From Duganella sp. BJB476 (GTDB lineage Bacteria > Pseudomonadota > Gammaproteobacteria > Burkholderiales > Burkholderiaceae_D): a stretch of 64,000 nucleotides of DNA. This document shows positions 9,451-21,435 of the stretch, in pieces. Every line of letters begins with the position of its first letter. Positions within the stretch are counted from its first letter, which is position 1. The position numbers were made by a program, and so were the translations under genes. The stretch covers positions 434,001 through 498,000 of the forward strand of contig NZ_QVIO01000003.1 in NCBI RefSeq assembly GCF_003416895.1. Direction: 5' to 3'. The notes beneath the pieces were generated by a model. The model had not been told where the DNA came from and searched no databases. It was given only the letters and a program-made list of their open reading frames with translations.

Positions 9451-10224
9451 TTAAGAAACCAGCTTGGCGGCGACCGCGACCAAGGTGAATGCCAGCAAGC
9501 CGCGCAGCAGGCGTTCCGGCACGGCGCGGGCGGCGTAGGCGCCGATGGTGATGCCGGGCAGCGAGCCGACGAGCAAAGTCAGCAACAAGCTCCAGTTGAT
9601 CGAGCCCAGCCACCAGTGGCCGACGGCGGCGATCGCCGTCAGCGGCACGGCATAGGCGATATCGGTGCCGGCCACTTCGGCGGCGGTCAGGCGCGGGTAC
9701 AGCATCACCAGCAGGGTGGCGCCGATGGCGCCGGCGCCGATCGACGAGATGGTCACCAGCGTGCCCAGCACGGCGCCGGCGACGATGGTGGCGATGCTCA
9801 GCGCCCTGCCCTGCAACTGGCGCTCGGGATGGGCCATGATCCAGGCCAGCATCTTGCGTTTGAATAGCAAGGCGACCACGGTCAGCATCACCGAGCCGGC
9901 GATCATATAGCGTATGACCTGGCCGATTTCCTTGTTGAGCGTACCGAAATATTTGAGGGAGATGCTAGCCAGCAAGGCCGCCGGCAAGGCGCCGAGGCAG
10001 AGGCGACGCACGATTTCCCAGTGCACCGTGCCGCGCATGCGGTGGGTGAAGGTGCCGACACCCTTGGTCAGCGAGGCGAAGGCCAGGTCGGTGCCGACCG
10101 CTACCGCAGGCGAAACACCGAACAGCAGCGTCAACAGCGGCGTCATCAGCGAACCGCCGCCCACGCCAGTCATGCCGACCAGCAGGCCGACCGCGAAACC
10201 AGATGCGACAAATGACAAATCCAT
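9451..10224 (-). CDS. TSUP (TauE/SafE) family permease
   Basis: A 257-residue inner-membrane protein with about eight hydrophobic segments. The family's repeated Gly-rich motif appears in GLLVGMTGVGGGSLMTPLL near the N terminus and VTISSIGAGAIGATLLVML after the midpoint, one per half. TSUP proteins export or import sulfite, sulfonates or related anions. Its position between the sulfate-binding protein and cysTWA suggests a role in sulfite or sulfate handling. The ATG at 10224 is chosen over a TTG four codons upstream. Direction of transport and exact substrate are not visible. Confidence 0.9.
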   Translation of the reverse strand: MDLSFVASGFAVGLLVGMTGVGGGSLMTPLLTLLFGVSPAVAVGTDLAFASLTKGVGTFTHRMRGTVHWEIVRRLCLGALPAALLASISLKYFGTLNKEIGQVIRYMIAGSVMLTVVALLFKRKMLAWIMAHPERQLQGRALSIATIVAGAVLGTLVTISSIGAGAIGATLLVMLYPRLTAAEVAGTDIAYAVPLTAIAAVGHWWLGSINWSLLLTLLVGSLPGITIGAYAARAVPERLLRGLLAFTLVAVAAKLVS

Positions 10225-10302
10225 GCAAATCCCCAAGAGTAGGCTGCAGAGTAACTACTCTAGGGGAATATCCAAACAACGCAATCCTTATTTGCTTATG
10301 CG

Positions 10303-10941
<639 letters not shown>

Positions 10942-10978
10942 AGTCAGCTCCAGATGGGAAAAAGAACACCGGCTTGCA

Positions 10979-11542
10979 TTAAGCCGTCAGCCTACTATTC
11001 TGCGCCTTTTCTGCTAAAAAATACAATGTTTCGAGACCTTCGGGCCAATCGCCCAGCCCCGACTCGGCATTGATGTGGCCCAGCGGCCCGCCGTCGATGA
11101 AGCGGCTGCGCCAGCGTTGCGCCCACAGCTGCGCGCGCGGCGCCGCCATCCACGGATCGTCGGTGCTGCCGACCATGATGGACGGCGCCGGCAGCGCCTG
11201 CTGCGGCAGTTGCGCCGCGACATTGAATTTATCGGGATCGGCCGGCGCCACCAGCAGCACGCCCGCCACGCCGGATGGATCGCGCGCCAGGCTGTGCACC
11301 GTGGCCAGCGTGCCGAAGCTGTGGGCGACGATCAGCGTCGGCCGCTGGTCGCCAGCCGCCGCACGGCGCGCCTGATCGATGCGGGCCGACCAGCGCGGCA
11401 GGTCCGGCACGTCCCAATCGTCCTGCTGTACCCGCTCGAAGGCGGGGAACAGCCGTTGCCAGCGGCTTTGCCAGTGCTCCGGTCCGCTGTTATGCAGACC
11501 GGGCGCAATCAACACGCGAAACCGGGACAGCGCGCCGTTCAT
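10979..11542 (-). CDS. RBBP9/YdeN-type serine hydrolase
   Basis: A 187-residue alpha/beta hydrolase of the RBBP9 family. Visible landmarks are the N-terminal PGLHNSGPEHWQSRW, the nucleophile Ser75 in VAHSFG, an acid at Asp128/129 in GSTDDPWM, and His156 in GPLGHINAESG, giving a complete catalytic triad. Bacterial members are esterase-like with unknown natural substrates. It begins 2 bases after the stop of the sulfate-binding protein, so it is almost certainly co-translated with it. Why a hydrolase sits directly behind a sulfate-binding protein is not explained by the sequence. Confidence 0.9.
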   Translation of the reverse strand: MNGALSRFRVLIAPGLHNSGPEHWQSRWQRLFPAFERVQQDDWDVPDLPRWSARIDQARRAAAGDQRPTLIVAHSFGTLATVHSLARDPSGVAGVLLVAPADPDKFNVAAQLPQQALPAPSIMVGSTDDPWMAAPRAQLWAQRWRSRFIDGGPLGHINAESGLGDWPEGLETLYFLAEKAQNSRLTA

Positions 11543-11544
11543 GA

Positions 11545-12546
11545 TTACTTGGGCTGGTAGATCTGGTCGAACAGGCCGCCGTCGGCGAAGTGGGTCTTCT
11601 GCGCCTTGGTCCAGTCGCCGGCCACATCGGACAGCTTGAACAGTTTCACGTTCGGGAATTGGGCGGCGTATTTCTTCGCCTCTTTTTCCACGGCCGGACG
11701 GTAGTAGTTCTTGGCGATGATTTCCTGCGCTTCATCGGTGTACAGGAAGTTCAGGTAAGCCTCGGCCACCTTGCGGGTGCCGCGCTTGTCGACCACCTTG
11801 TCGACCACGGCCACCGGCGGCTCGGCCAGGATGGAGACCGACGGCGCGATGATGTCGAACTTGGCCGGGCCCAGTTCCTTGACCGCCAGCAGCGCCTCGT
11901 TTTCCCAGGCGATCAGCACGTCGCCGATGCCGCGCTCGACGAAGGTGGTGGTGGCGCCGCGCGCGCCGGAATCGAGCACCGGCACGTTCTTGTACAGCTT
12001 GCTCAAGAAATCCTTGGCCGAGGCTTCGGTGCCGCCCGGCAGGCGCAGCGCGTAGCCGTAGGCGGCCAGGTGGTTCCAGCGTGCGCCGCCGGAGGTTTTC
12101 GGATTCGGGGTGATGACGGCGACGCCCGGCTTGACCAGGTCGTTCCAGTCCTTGATGCCTTTAGGATTGCCCTTGCGCACCAGGAACACGATGGTCGAGG
12201 TGTACGGGGTGCTGTTGTGCGGCAGCTTTTTCTGCCACTCCGGCGACAGCAGCTTGTGCTCGGCGATGGCGTCGATGTCGTAGGCCAGCGCCAGCGAGAC
12301 CACGTCCGCCTCCAGGCCATCGATCACGGCGCGGCCCTGCTTGCCGGAGCCGCCGTGCGATTGTTTGATTTTCAGCACGTCGCCGGTCTTGGCTTGCCAG
12401 CTTTTGGCAAAGGCGGTGTTGACGTCCTGGTACAGCTCACGGGTCGGATCGTAGGATACGTTCAGCAACGAGATTTCTGCCGCCAAGGCTGGAGCGACGG
12501 CGGTGACGGCGAGAATAGCAGCAGCAATAATTTTCTTGGACAGCAT
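11545..12546 (-). CDS. sbp: Periplasmic sulfate-binding protein
   Basis: A 333-residue ABC-transporter binding protein with a signal peptide ([20 protein letters not shown], cleavage about residue 23). Family hallmarks are [17 protein letters not shown] at the mature N terminus, [20 protein letters not shown], and [20 protein letters not shown]. It delivers sulfate (perhaps thiosulfate) to the CysTWA channel encoded 2 kb downstream on the same strand. It heads a cluster of hydrolase, peroxiredoxin and TSUP genes. The 100 bases upstream are AT-rich and probably contain the promoter. Sbp versus CysP cannot be separated by eye. Confidence 0.95.
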   Translation of the reverse strand: MLSKKIIAAAILAVTAVAPALAAEISLLNVSYDPTRELYQDVNTAFAKSWQAKTGDVLKIKQSHGGSGKQGRAVIDGLEADVVSLALAYDIDAIAEHKLLSPEWQKKLPHNSTPYTSTIVFLVRKGNPKGIKDWNDLVKPGVAVITPNPKTSGGARWNHLAAYGYALRLPGGTEASAKDFLSKLYKNVPVLDSGARGATTTFVERGIGDVLIAWENEALLAVKELGPAKFDIIAPSVSILAEPPVAVVDKVVDKRGTRKVAEAYLNFLYTDEAQEIIAKNYYRPAVEKEAKKYAAQFPNVKLFKLSDVAGDWTKAQKTHFADGGLFDQIYQPK

Positions 12547-12647
12547 TTTGTGGTTCCCCTTGTAGTGAAGGTCTCCAGATTACGGCTGTCCTTTATAAAT
12601 GAGAACTAAGCTTTTAGCAGTTCCTTATACCGAAACTTTATATACGT

Positions 12648-13031
12648 TCAATAGAAACGGTTGAACAGCACCACGCCCCAGGCGCCTGCCGCCAGCAGAC
12701 AGGTCAGCAACACGGCGGCGCTGCCGAAGTCCTTGGCGTTCTTGGACAGCGGGTGGCGTTCCAGCGAAACGCGGTCCACCACGGCTTCGATGGAGGAATT
12801 GATCAGTTCCACGATCAATATCAACATCAGCACGCCGATCAGCATCAATTTCTCGAACGCCGAGATGCGCAGCACCAGCGCGATGATGGTGCCGACCACG
12901 AACAGGCTCACTTCCTGGCGGAATGCATGCTCATGCTTCCAGGCCGACTTGAAGCCGTCGATGGAGTATAAAAAGGCCGAAAAGATACGTTTCAGGCCGC
13001 TCTTGCTCTTGAATTCGCTCACTGGTTCCAT
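12648..13031 (-). CDS. dgkA: Diacylglycerol kinase
   Basis: A small membrane kinase of about 127 residues that phosphorylates diacylglycerol to phosphatidic acid, recycling lipid from envelope glycan synthesis. Hallmarks are the amphipathic N-terminal segment FKSAWKHEHAFRQE, three hydrophobic helices, and the active-site stretch ELINSSIEAVVDRVSLERHP followed by KNAKDFGSAAVLL. The start at 13031 best fits the family's length; upstream in-frame codons would add about 13 residues and neither has a good ribosome-binding site. The gene is divergent from the IclR regulator with about 100 bases between. Confidence 0.93.
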   Translation of the reverse strand: MEPVSEFKSKSGLKRIFSAFLYSIDGFKSAWKHEHAFRQEVSLFVVGTIIALVLRISAFEKLMLIGVLMLILIVELINSSIEAVVDRVSLERHPLSKNAKDFGSAAVLLTCLLAAGAWGVVLFNRFY

Positions 13032-13134
13032 GAATAAGCCGCAAATGGTGAATGTATCATTATGCATCAATTTCTATTTTTTTCACATTATGGTATAAAG
13101 TAGTCATCGCATACTGCACCGCACCAACCACATC

Positions 13135-13914
13135 ATGAAAATCGAAACCGTTCCAGAGCAAAAGACCACTATCCAGGTGATCGAGCGTATGGTGGCGCTA
13201 CTCGATGCGCTGGCCAAATATCCCGACCCTGTGAGCCTGAAGGAATTGTCCAAGGTTTCCGGGCTACACCCTTCGACCGCCCACCGGATTCTGAACGACA
13301 TGGTGCTGACGCGCTTTGTCGACCGCATCGAACCGGGCACCTACCGGCTCGGCATGCGGCTGCTGGAATTGGGCAATGTTGTGAAGAGCCGGCTGTCGGT
13401 GCGCGAGGCCGCGCTGGATTTCATGCGTGCACTGCACAAGAAAACCCAGCAGACCATCAACCTGTCGGTACGCCAGGGCGACGAGATCGTCTACATCGAC
13501 CGCGCCTTCTCGGAACGCTCGGGCATGCAGGTAGTGCGCGCCATCGGCGGCCGCGGCCCGCTGCACCTGACTTCGACCGGCAAGCTGTTCCTGTCGGTGG
13601 ACGAGCCTAAAGCCATCCGCGCCTACGCCACGCGCACCGGATTGGCCGGCCACAACAAGAATTCGATCACGGACCTGGCCAAGCTGGAGCGCGAGCTGAG
13701 CCTGGTGAAGTCACGCGGCTACGCGCGCGACAATGAAGAGCTGGAGCTGGGGGTGCGTTGCATGGCCGCCGGCATCCACGACGACAGCGGCAAGCTGATT
13801 GCCGGGCTGTCGATCTCGGCGCCGGCCGACCGTCTGCAGGACGAATGGCTGGAAGACCTGGTCATGACCGCCAACCAGATCTCCGCCACGCTGGGTTACA
13901 TTCCAGTCGAATAA
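13135..13914 (+). CDS. IclR-family transcriptional regulator
   Basis: A 259-residue regulator. The winged helix-turn-helix occupies about residues 12-75 (TTIQVIERMVALLDALAKYP, SGLHPSTAHRILNDMV). The effector-binding GAF-like domain follows (GDEIVYIDRAFSERSGMQV, RGPLHLTSTGKLFLS, GYARDNEELELGVRCMAAGI). IclR proteins bind small metabolites, often of aromatic or carboxylic-acid pathways. No linked catabolic operon is present, so the target is unknown. Its last 19 bases overlap, tail to tail, the convergent PbpG-like gene. Confidence 0.93.
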   Translation: MKIETVPEQKTTIQVIERMVALLDALAKYPDPVSLKELSKVSGLHPSTAHRILNDMVLTRFVDRIEPGTYRLGMRLLELGNVVKSRLSVREAALDFMRALHKKTQQTINLSVRQGDEIVYIDRAFSERSGMQVVRAIGGRGPLHLTSTGKLFLSVDEPKAIRAYATRTGLAGHNKNSITDLAKLERELSLVKSRGYARDNEELELGVRCMAAGIHDDSGKLIAGLSISAPADRLQDEWLEDLVMTANQISATLGYIPVE

Positions 13915-14975
13915 GTCGACGGCGAGCTGAGCGGCGCGCTGAGGGCGGCAGGCTTCAGCGCCTCCAGCCATTTGCGCATGCGGCCGGCATCGGCGATACG
14001 CGACTGCTTGCCCTTGGAATCGAGGAACACCATGATGACCGAGCGGCCTTCGATGACCGCCTGCATCATCAGGCAGCGCCCCGCTTCGTTGATGAAGCCG
14101 GTTTTCTGCAAGCCGATCGACCAGTCCGGGCTGGCCACCAGGTGGTTGGTGGTGCCGAACTGCATCGGACGGCCGTTGGTTTCGACCATGGCCTTGGCGT
14201 CGGTCGAGTACTGGCGCAGGATGGGCTGCTGATACGCCGCCATCGCCAGCTTGGCCAGGTCGCGCGCGCTGGCCACATTCATTTTCGACAGACCGCTGGA
14301 ATCGACGTAGTGGGTATCGACCATGCCCAGTTCGCGGGCCTTGGCGTTCATCGCCTCGACAAACGCAGGCTTGCCACCTGGATAGTTACGGCCCAGGGCC
14401 GACGACGCCCGGTTTTCCGAACTCATCAGCGCGATGTGCAGCATGTCCGCGCGGCTCAGCTGGGTACCCACCTTCAGGCGCGAGCTGCTGAATTTTTCGC
14501 GGTCGACGTCCTCGTCGGTGATGCTCAGGATCTCGTCCATGTTCTGCTTGGCTTCGACCACGACCAGGCCGGTCATCATCTTGGTGATCGAGGCGATCGG
14601 CAGGGCGACGTTGGAATTCTTTTCAAACAGCACTTCGGAATTGGCCTGGTCCAGCACCAGCGCCACATTGGATTTCAGGTCCAGCGGATCGTGCGTCATG
14701 TTCAGGCCGGCCAGGTCGCCCATGGTCGGCACCGCTGGCGCGGCCACGATCATGCGCTGGTACACCACTTTGCGGCGGCCATTGACCTTGATCACGCGCT
14801 TGACCACGCGTTCGCCAGGCTCGGCGGCAGCCACGCGCACAGGTCCACGGGCCTTGACCTTCTTCACATGGTGTTTTTTCGATGTGGCGCCATCGGCAGC
14901 CTGGGCTGCCGATGCGGTGAGCGCCGTGGAGGCGAACATCAGCGAAATGAGCGCACTTAAAGCTAGTTTATACAT
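13896..14975 (-). CDS. pbpG: D-alanyl-D-alanine endopeptidase, PbpG (PBP7) type
   Basis: A 359-residue secreted serine peptidase of the S11 family. It has a signal peptide (residues 1-27), then a basic linker about 28-75 (KKHHVKKVKARGP) that could bind the wall or DNA-like polyanions. The catalytic motifs are complete: SITK at 129-132, SEN at 186-188, KTG at 291-293. The surrounding SSENRASSALGRNYPGG matches PBP7/PbpG, which cuts peptidoglycan cross-links, rather than DacA; the long C-terminal anchor of DacA is absent. It is convergent with the IclR gene, overlapping it by 19 bases. Confidence 0.9.
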   Translation of the reverse strand: MYKLALSALISLMFASTALTASAAQAADGATSKKHHVKKVKARGPVRVAAAEPGERVVKRVIKVNGRRKVVYQRMIVAAPAVPTMGDLAGLNMTHDPLDLKSNVALVLDQANSEVLFEKNSNVALPIASITKMMTGLVVVEAKQNMDEILSITDEDVDREKFSSSRLKVGTQLSRADMLHIALMSSENRASSALGRNYPGGKPAFVEAMNAKARELGMVDTHYVDSSGLSKMNVASARDLAKLAMAAYQQPILRQYSTDAKAMVETNGRPMQFGTTNHLVASPDWSIGLQKTGFINEAGRCLMMQAVIEGRSVIMVFLDSKGKQSRIADAGRMRKWLEALKPAALSAPLSSPSTYSTGM

Positions 14976-15123
14976 TCATATCCCCGAAAAAAACGGTGTA
15001 GAGAAAGCGAAAGACCTGTTGCAGTGTAGCAAAATAATGAACAATCGCAAGCAAATTTAACATTGGCAGCATCGATGGTTGCGTCGATACAATATGGCGC
15101 CGTAGGTTTTAAACAAGCTAGTT

Positions 15124-15819
15124 CTAACCAACAAATTTAACAAATTCCTCAAGCGCCATACGGTCCGTGATCAAGGTATTTTCAACTTTCGAACTATCGG
15201 CGTAACCAAGGGCCATGCCGCACACCACGGTTTCATTGTCCGGCAATCCCAACTGGCTGCCTATGATTTTATGATACTGGGTAAAAGCCGCCTGCGGGCA
15301 AGTATCGAGGCCCCGCGCCCGCGCCGCCACCATGATGTTTTGCAGGAACATGCCGTAGTCCAGCCACGAGCCCTGCTCCATGATGCGGTCGATGGTAAAG
15401 ATGAGACCTACCGGAGCGCCAAAAAATTCATAATTGCGGCCGTGTTGTGCAGCCATGCCGGCCTTATTGTCGCGCGTCAAACCCAGTAGAGCATACAAAT
15501 CCCAGCCGACCTTTCGACGCCGCTCAATAAAAGGCGAAATCCACTCGCGCGGATAGTAGGCGTATTCCTCGCTGTGCTGTTTAGCCTGCTCTGGATCACT
15601 ATGTGCGGCCAGTATCGCCGTTGACAACTGCTGCTTGCGCTCGCCATCGAGCACGTAGACTTTCCACGGCTGGGTATTGGTGCCGGACGGCGCCCGCGCC
15701 GCCACCTGCAAAATCTGCGCGACATCCTCGCGCGCCACGGCTTGCGGCAGGAAGGCGCGGATCGATCGGCGGCTGGTGATGGCGGCGTCCACCGCTTGCT
15801 GGTCGGGAGTTGAAATCAT
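15124..15819 (-). CDS. Nitroreductase family FMN oxidoreductase
   Basis: A 231-residue NAD(P)H- and FMN-dependent reductase. The FMN-phosphate contacts are visible in the opening SRRSIRAFLPQAV and AARAPSGTNTQPWKVYVLDG, and toward the C terminus in ARARGLDTCPQAAFTQYHKI followed by ETVVCGMALGYAD. Members reduce nitroaromatics, quinones or enones. The start chosen is the ATG at 15819; a GTG two codons upstream is an alternative. It begins about 10 bases after the stop of the EamA transporter and is probably co-transcribed with it. Confidence 0.92.
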   Translation of the reverse strand: MISTPDQQAVDAAITSRRSIRAFLPQAVAREDVAQILQVAARAPSGTNTQPWKVYVLDGERKQQLSTAILAAHSDPEQAKQHSEEYAYYPREWISPFIERRRKVGWDLYALLGLTRDNKAGMAAQHGRNYEFFGAPVGLIFTIDRIMEQGSWLDYGMFLQNIMVAARARGLDTCPQAAFTQYHKIIGSQLGLPDNETVVCGMALGYADSSKVENTLITDRMALEEFVKFVG

Positions 15820-15829
15820 ATGCACTCGC

Positions 15830-16738
15830 TTATCTGGTTTTCTTGACTACAAATATCACACCGGTGACCGCCAGCGCCATCCCCGCTATGCCGAGGGCGT
15901 TGAAAGCCTCGCCAAACATCAGCCAGGCCATGACGGCGGTGGTCGGCGGCGTCAGGTACATCAGGCTGGTGACCTGGGTGGCGTCGCTGCGGCGTATCAG
16001 CGCGAACAACAGGAAGATGGCGCCGATCGACAAGCCCATCACCGACCACAGCAAGGCGCCGAAGAAACGCGGCGTCCACTGCACCGCAGCAAAGTCCGGC
16101 GTCAGCCCTTCGAAGATGATGGCCAGCGGCAGCACCAGGACCAGCGAGGCGGCAAACTGGATCACGGTGCCGGTGCGCAGGTCGAAATGCGGACAATAGC
16201 GTTTTTGATACAGGGTGCCGGCGGTGATCGACAGCAGCGCCAGCACGCTCAGCAGGATGGCGTCGGTCGACAATCCGACCAGCTTGATCTTGGCGGCCAC
16301 CACCAGCCCCACCCCGGCCAGGCCGAAGACCAGGCCCAGCCATTGTAGCGGCCGCACTTTCTCGCCGATCAGCGGCGCGGCGAAGGCGGTCAGGATGGGC
16401 TGCATGCCGACGATCAACGCCGACAAGCCGGCCGGCATGCCCAATTTGATGGCGCACCAGACACCGATCAGGTAGCCCGCCTGCACCAGCAGCCCGGCCA
16501 GCGCGATCTGCCAGACCTTGCCCTGCGGCCAGGGCGCCTTCAGCAGCAGCACGGCCGGCACCAGGAACAGCAACACGCCCACAAAGCGCATCACCAGGAA
16601 GGTCAGCGGCGGCGCATACGGCAGGCCGAACTTGGCGACGATGAAGCCGCTGCTCCACAACAGCACGAAAAACAGCGGCAGCGGCGACAGGAAAGTGGCG
16701 TGTTTGACAACCACGGCGGCGCTCGGGGTGTTGGGCAT
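15830..16738 (-). CDS. EamA/DMT-family transporter
   Basis: A roughly 302-residue drug/metabolite exporter with ten hydrophobic segments in two EamA repeats (FFVLLWSSGFIVAKFGLPYA in the first, FFGALLWSVMGLSIGAIFLL in the second). Such proteins export amino acids, nucleosides or drugs. The ATG at 16738 gives the family's usual length; another ATG ten codons upstream (16768) is possible and neither has a clear ribosome-binding site. It lies directly upstream of the nitroreductase. Its substrate cannot be told from the sequence. Confidence 0.88.
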   Translation of the reverse strand: MPNTPSAAVVVKHATFLSPLPLFFVLLWSSGFIVAKFGLPYAPPLTFLVMRFVGVLLFLVPAVLLLKAPWPQGKVWQIALAGLLVQAGYLIGVWCAIKLGMPAGLSALIVGMQPILTAFAAPLIGEKVRPLQWLGLVFGLAGVGLVVAAKIKLVGLSTDAILLSVLALLSITAGTLYQKRYCPHFDLRTGTVIQFAASLVLVLPLAIIFEGLTPDFAAVQWTPRFFGALLWSVMGLSIGAIFLLFALIRRSDATQVTSLMYLTPPTTAVMAWLMFGEAFNALGIAGMALAVTGVIFVVKKTR

Positions 16739-16906
16739 GGGGAAACCGGTAAAACTTACTTGCAGCATGAAAGGAAATCGGCGCCGGATTGCGGCGCCGA
16801 CTCGACAGGATGCAAGTCTATCACGGCGACCATTTCGCCACCGGCTATGCCTTGCCAAGCCGTATTTCCCCTATGGAAATACTTTCCTCAAGCTAGATTT
16901 CGTTCT

Positions 16907-16979
16907 TTGGTGCAATGCACAAAAAATCGCTTGACTTAATTTCTGAAGGCCGTAAAATCGGGTTTGTTGCGTTGCACAA
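16907..16979 (+). promoter_or_regulatory. Phasin promoter with two operator-like repeats
   Basis: A sigma-70-type promoter is visible: TTGACT at 16931-16936, 16-base spacer, TAAAAT at 16953-16958. A 16-base element occurs twice in direct orientation, at 16907-16922 (TTGGTGCAATGCACAA) and 16964-16979 (TTGTTGCGTTGCACAA), matching at 13 of 16 positions. One copy lies just upstream of the -35 and the other over the expected transcription start. That is the arrangement expected for a repressor, and PhaR, the PHB-responsive repressor of phasin genes, is the obvious candidate (inference). The remainder of 16739-17084 holds only the untranslated leader. Confidence 0.65.
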
Positions 16980-17084
16980 TTAGTTGTTCGGTCTGAAACG
17001 TGGATAGCCTGTTTCTCGCCGGCCGTAAGAAACAAGCAGTACCTCAGCAGTACTTAATCAATGACTACTTTCCTGGAGATTCAA

Positions 17085-17645
17085 ATGTTTTCTATCCCTG
17101 AGCAATTTTCCAATGCGACCAAAGCCAACTTCGAAGCTCAATTTGCGATCTTCTCGGCCCTGACCAACAAAGCTTTCGAAGGCGTGGAGAAATTCGTCGA
17201 TCTGAACCTGACCGCTGCCAAGGCATCGCTGGAAGAGTCGTCGATCACCACCAAGCAGCTGCTGTCGGCTAAAGATCCACAAGAATTCTTCTCGCTGGCT
17301 TCGGCACAAGCCCAGCCTAGCGCAGAAAAAACCATCGCCTACGGCCGTCACCTGGCGACCATCGCTTCGAGCACCGGCGCTGAATTCAGCAAAGCTGCTG
17401 AAACCCAGATCGCTGAAACCAACCGTAAAGTCATCTCGCTGGTGGAAGAAGTCAGCAAGAACGCCCCAGCTGGTTCGGAAAACGCTGTCGCCATCCTGAA
17501 ATCGGCCATCGGCAACGCCAACGCCGGCTACGAGCAATTCGCCAAGACCGCCAAGCAAGCTGTTGAGTCGATCGAATCGAACCTGACCTCGGCCGTGAAC
17601 CAGTTCACCGCTGCTGCCGCCAAAGCTGCTCCAGCCAAGAAGTAA
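17085..17645 (+). CDS. phaP: Phasin family protein
   Basis: A 186-residue helical protein with the phasin signature: [20 protein letters not shown] at the N terminus, [20 protein letters not shown], and an Ala/Lys-rich end ([12 protein letters not shown]). Phasins coat polyhydroxyalkanoate granules and control their size and number. The start at 17085 is preceded by CTGGAG. Codon use is biased to a narrow, highly expressed set (GCT, CTG, AAA), unlike its neighbours, as expected for an abundant protein. No PHA synthase is in the window. It has its own promoter and a strong terminator. Confidence 0.95.
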   Translation: MFSIPEQFSNATKANFEAQFAIFSALTNKAFEGVEKFVDLNLTAAKASLEESSITTKQLLSAKDPQEFFSLASAQAQPSAEKTIAYGRHLATIASSTGAEFSKAAETQIAETNRKVISLVEEVSKNAPAGSENAVAILKSAIGNANAGYEQFAKTAKQAVESIESNLTSAVNQFTAAAAKAAPAKK

Positions 17646-17685
17646 TCAAGGAATTCCGGCGCGGTAGGGCGCCGGATCCTCACTA

Positions 17686-17712
17686 GCCTCGGCCACGGCC
17701 GAGGCTTTTTTT
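17686..17712 (+). terminator. Rho-independent terminator after the phasin gene
   Basis: The stem GCCTCGGCC / GGCCGAGGC (9 bp, 2-base loop) is followed by seven Ts. It ends the phasin transcript and also separates it from livF, which converges from the right. Confidence 0.92.
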
Positions 17713-17719
17713 CGCCCGA

Positions 17720-18441
<722 letters not shown>

Positions 18442-18442
<1 letters not shown>

Positions 18443-19212
18443 TAGTGCGATCCTCCCAGGTAGGCGTCGATAACCGCCTGATTGCTTTGTATTTCCGCCG
18501 GCAGACCTTCGGCGATCGGCTTGCCGTATTCCAGCACCATCAGCCGGTCGCACAGGCCCATCATCATCTTGACGTCGTGCTCGATCAGCAGCACGGTCTT
18601 GCCTTCGTTCTTGATCTTGACCAGCAGTTCGCGCAGCGCCAGCTTCTCGGTGGCGTTCATGCCGGCCGCCGGTTCATCCAGCGCCAGCAGTTGCGGATCG
18701 GTGGCCAGTGCGCGGGCGATTTCCAGGCGGCGCTGGTCACCGTACGACAGGAACTTCGACGTGCGGCTGGCGAACTGGCCGATGCCGACGAAGTCCAGCA
18801 ACTCCTGTGCGCGCTTGCGGATAGCCGCCTCCTCTTCGCGCGCCGCCTTGTGGCGGAACACGGCGCCGAACACGCCCTGGTGCGAGCGCACATGACGGCC
18901 GACCATGACGTTTTCCAGCGCGGTCATCTCGCCGAACAGACGGATGTTCTGGAAGGTGCGGGCGATGCCGGCCTTGGCCACCGCATGCGGCGCCGACGGC
19001 GAATACGGCTTGCCGGCCAGCTCGAAGGTGCCGGTGTCCGGCTGGTACAGGCCGGTGATGACGTTGAAGAAAGTGGTCTTGCCGGCGCCGTTGGGGCCGA
19101 TCAGGCCGTAGATCTGGCCCTTCATGATCTTGATGCCGACATCGGTCAGCGCCTGCAAGCCGCCGAAGCGCTTGTTGACGCCGGCGATGTGGAGAATAAC
19201 TTGTTCGCTCAT
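18442..19212 (-). CDS. livG: Branched-chain amino-acid ABC transporter ATPase LivG
   Basis: A 256-residue ATPase. It opens with VNKRFGGLQALTDVGIKIMK, Walker A is GPNGAGKTTFFNVITGLYQP, and FLSYGDQRRLEIARALATDP and LLALDEPAAGMNATE form the signature and Walker B regions. The long insert between Walker A and signature (IARTFQNIRLFGEMTALENV) is the LivG hallmark. It lies 11 bases after livM and overlaps livF by one base. Confidence 0.95.
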
Positions 19213-19223
19213 TTCTGCTTTCC

Positions 19224-20441
<1,218 letters not shown>

Positions 20442-20456
20442 GTGTAGTTCCTCAGC

Positions 20457-21386
20457 TTAGGCACGGTCCGCAACGCGCTCGCCCATGATGCCGGACGGAC
20501 GCACCGTCAGCACGATGATCAGCACGACGAAGGCAAAGATGTCCTGGTAGTGGCTGCCGAGGAAGCCGCCGGTCAGGTCGCCGATGTAGCCGGCGCCCAG
20601 GCTCTCGATAATGCCGAGCACGATACCGCCTATCATCGCGCCGTAGATGTTGCCGATGCCGCCCAGCACGGCTGCCGAGAAGGCTTTCAGGCCGGGCACG
20701 AAGCCCATCGCGAACTGGATCGACGCGTAGTTGGCGCCCCACATCACGCCGGCCACGGCGGCCAGGCCCGCGCCCAGCGCGAAGGTGGCGACGATGACCT
20801 TGTTGGAGTCGACGCCCATCAGGCCGGCGACACGGGGATTTTCCGCCGTGGCGCGCATGGCGCGGCCCATCTTGGTTTTTTCCACCAGCAGCACCAGGCC
20901 CGTCATCGACAGCGCGGCCAGCACCAGCAGCAGGATCTGCGTCTGCGAGATCAGCGCGCCGCCGACCGTGATCGGTTCCGACGACAGCAGTTGCGGGAAG
21001 GCCAGCGGGTTGCGGGTCCAGATCATCATGGCGATGGTTTGCAGCAGGATGGATACGCCGATGGCGGTGATCAGCGGCGCCAGGCGCGGCGCATTGCGCA
21101 GGCGGCGGTAGGCGACGCGCTCAATCAGGATGTTGACCACGATGCAGACCGGGATGGCGCCGCCGATGGCGATCGCCAGCTTGACGTAGCCAGGCAGGTC
21201 CGGGGCGTATTCATTCAGGTATTTGAGGATGGTCAGGCCGGTCATCGCGCCGATCATCAACACGTCGCCGTGGGCGAAGTTAATCAGGTTTAGCACGCCG
21301 TAGACCATGGTGTAGCCCAGCGCGACCAGTGCGTACATGCTGCCTAGCACCAGCCCGTTAATAATTTGTTGGATAAATGTATCCAT
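20457..21386 (-). CDS. livH: Branched-chain amino-acid ABC transporter permease LivH
   Basis: A 309-residue permease with about eight hydrophobic segments. The start FIQQIINGLVLGSMYALVAL and GYTMVYGVLNLINFAHGDVL are the classical LivH N terminus; the EAA-like region is MRATAENPRVAGLMGVDSNK. It is the first gene of livHMGF. A 286-base leader separates it from ispH and contains a terminator-like hairpin about 50 bases before the ATG. Confidence 0.95.
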   Translation of the reverse strand: MDTFIQQIINGLVLGSMYALVALGYTMVYGVLNLINFAHGDVLMIGAMTGLTILKYLNEYAPDLPGYVKLAIAIGGAIPVCIVVNILIERVAYRRLRNAPRLAPLITAIGVSILLQTIAMMIWTRNPLAFPQLLSSEPITVGGALISQTQILLLVLAALSMTGLVLLVEKTKMGRAMRATAENPRVAGLMGVDSNKVIVATFALGAGLAAVAGVMWGANYASIQFAMGFVPGLKAFSAAVLGGIGNIYGAMIGGIVLGIIESLGAGYIGDLTGGFLGSHYQDIFAFVVLIIVLTVRPSGIMGERVADRA

Positions 21387-21435
21387 GAAGAGTGCCTTTA
21401 CTTTTTGTGTTTATGCCTGCACAGCGGTTCATCTA

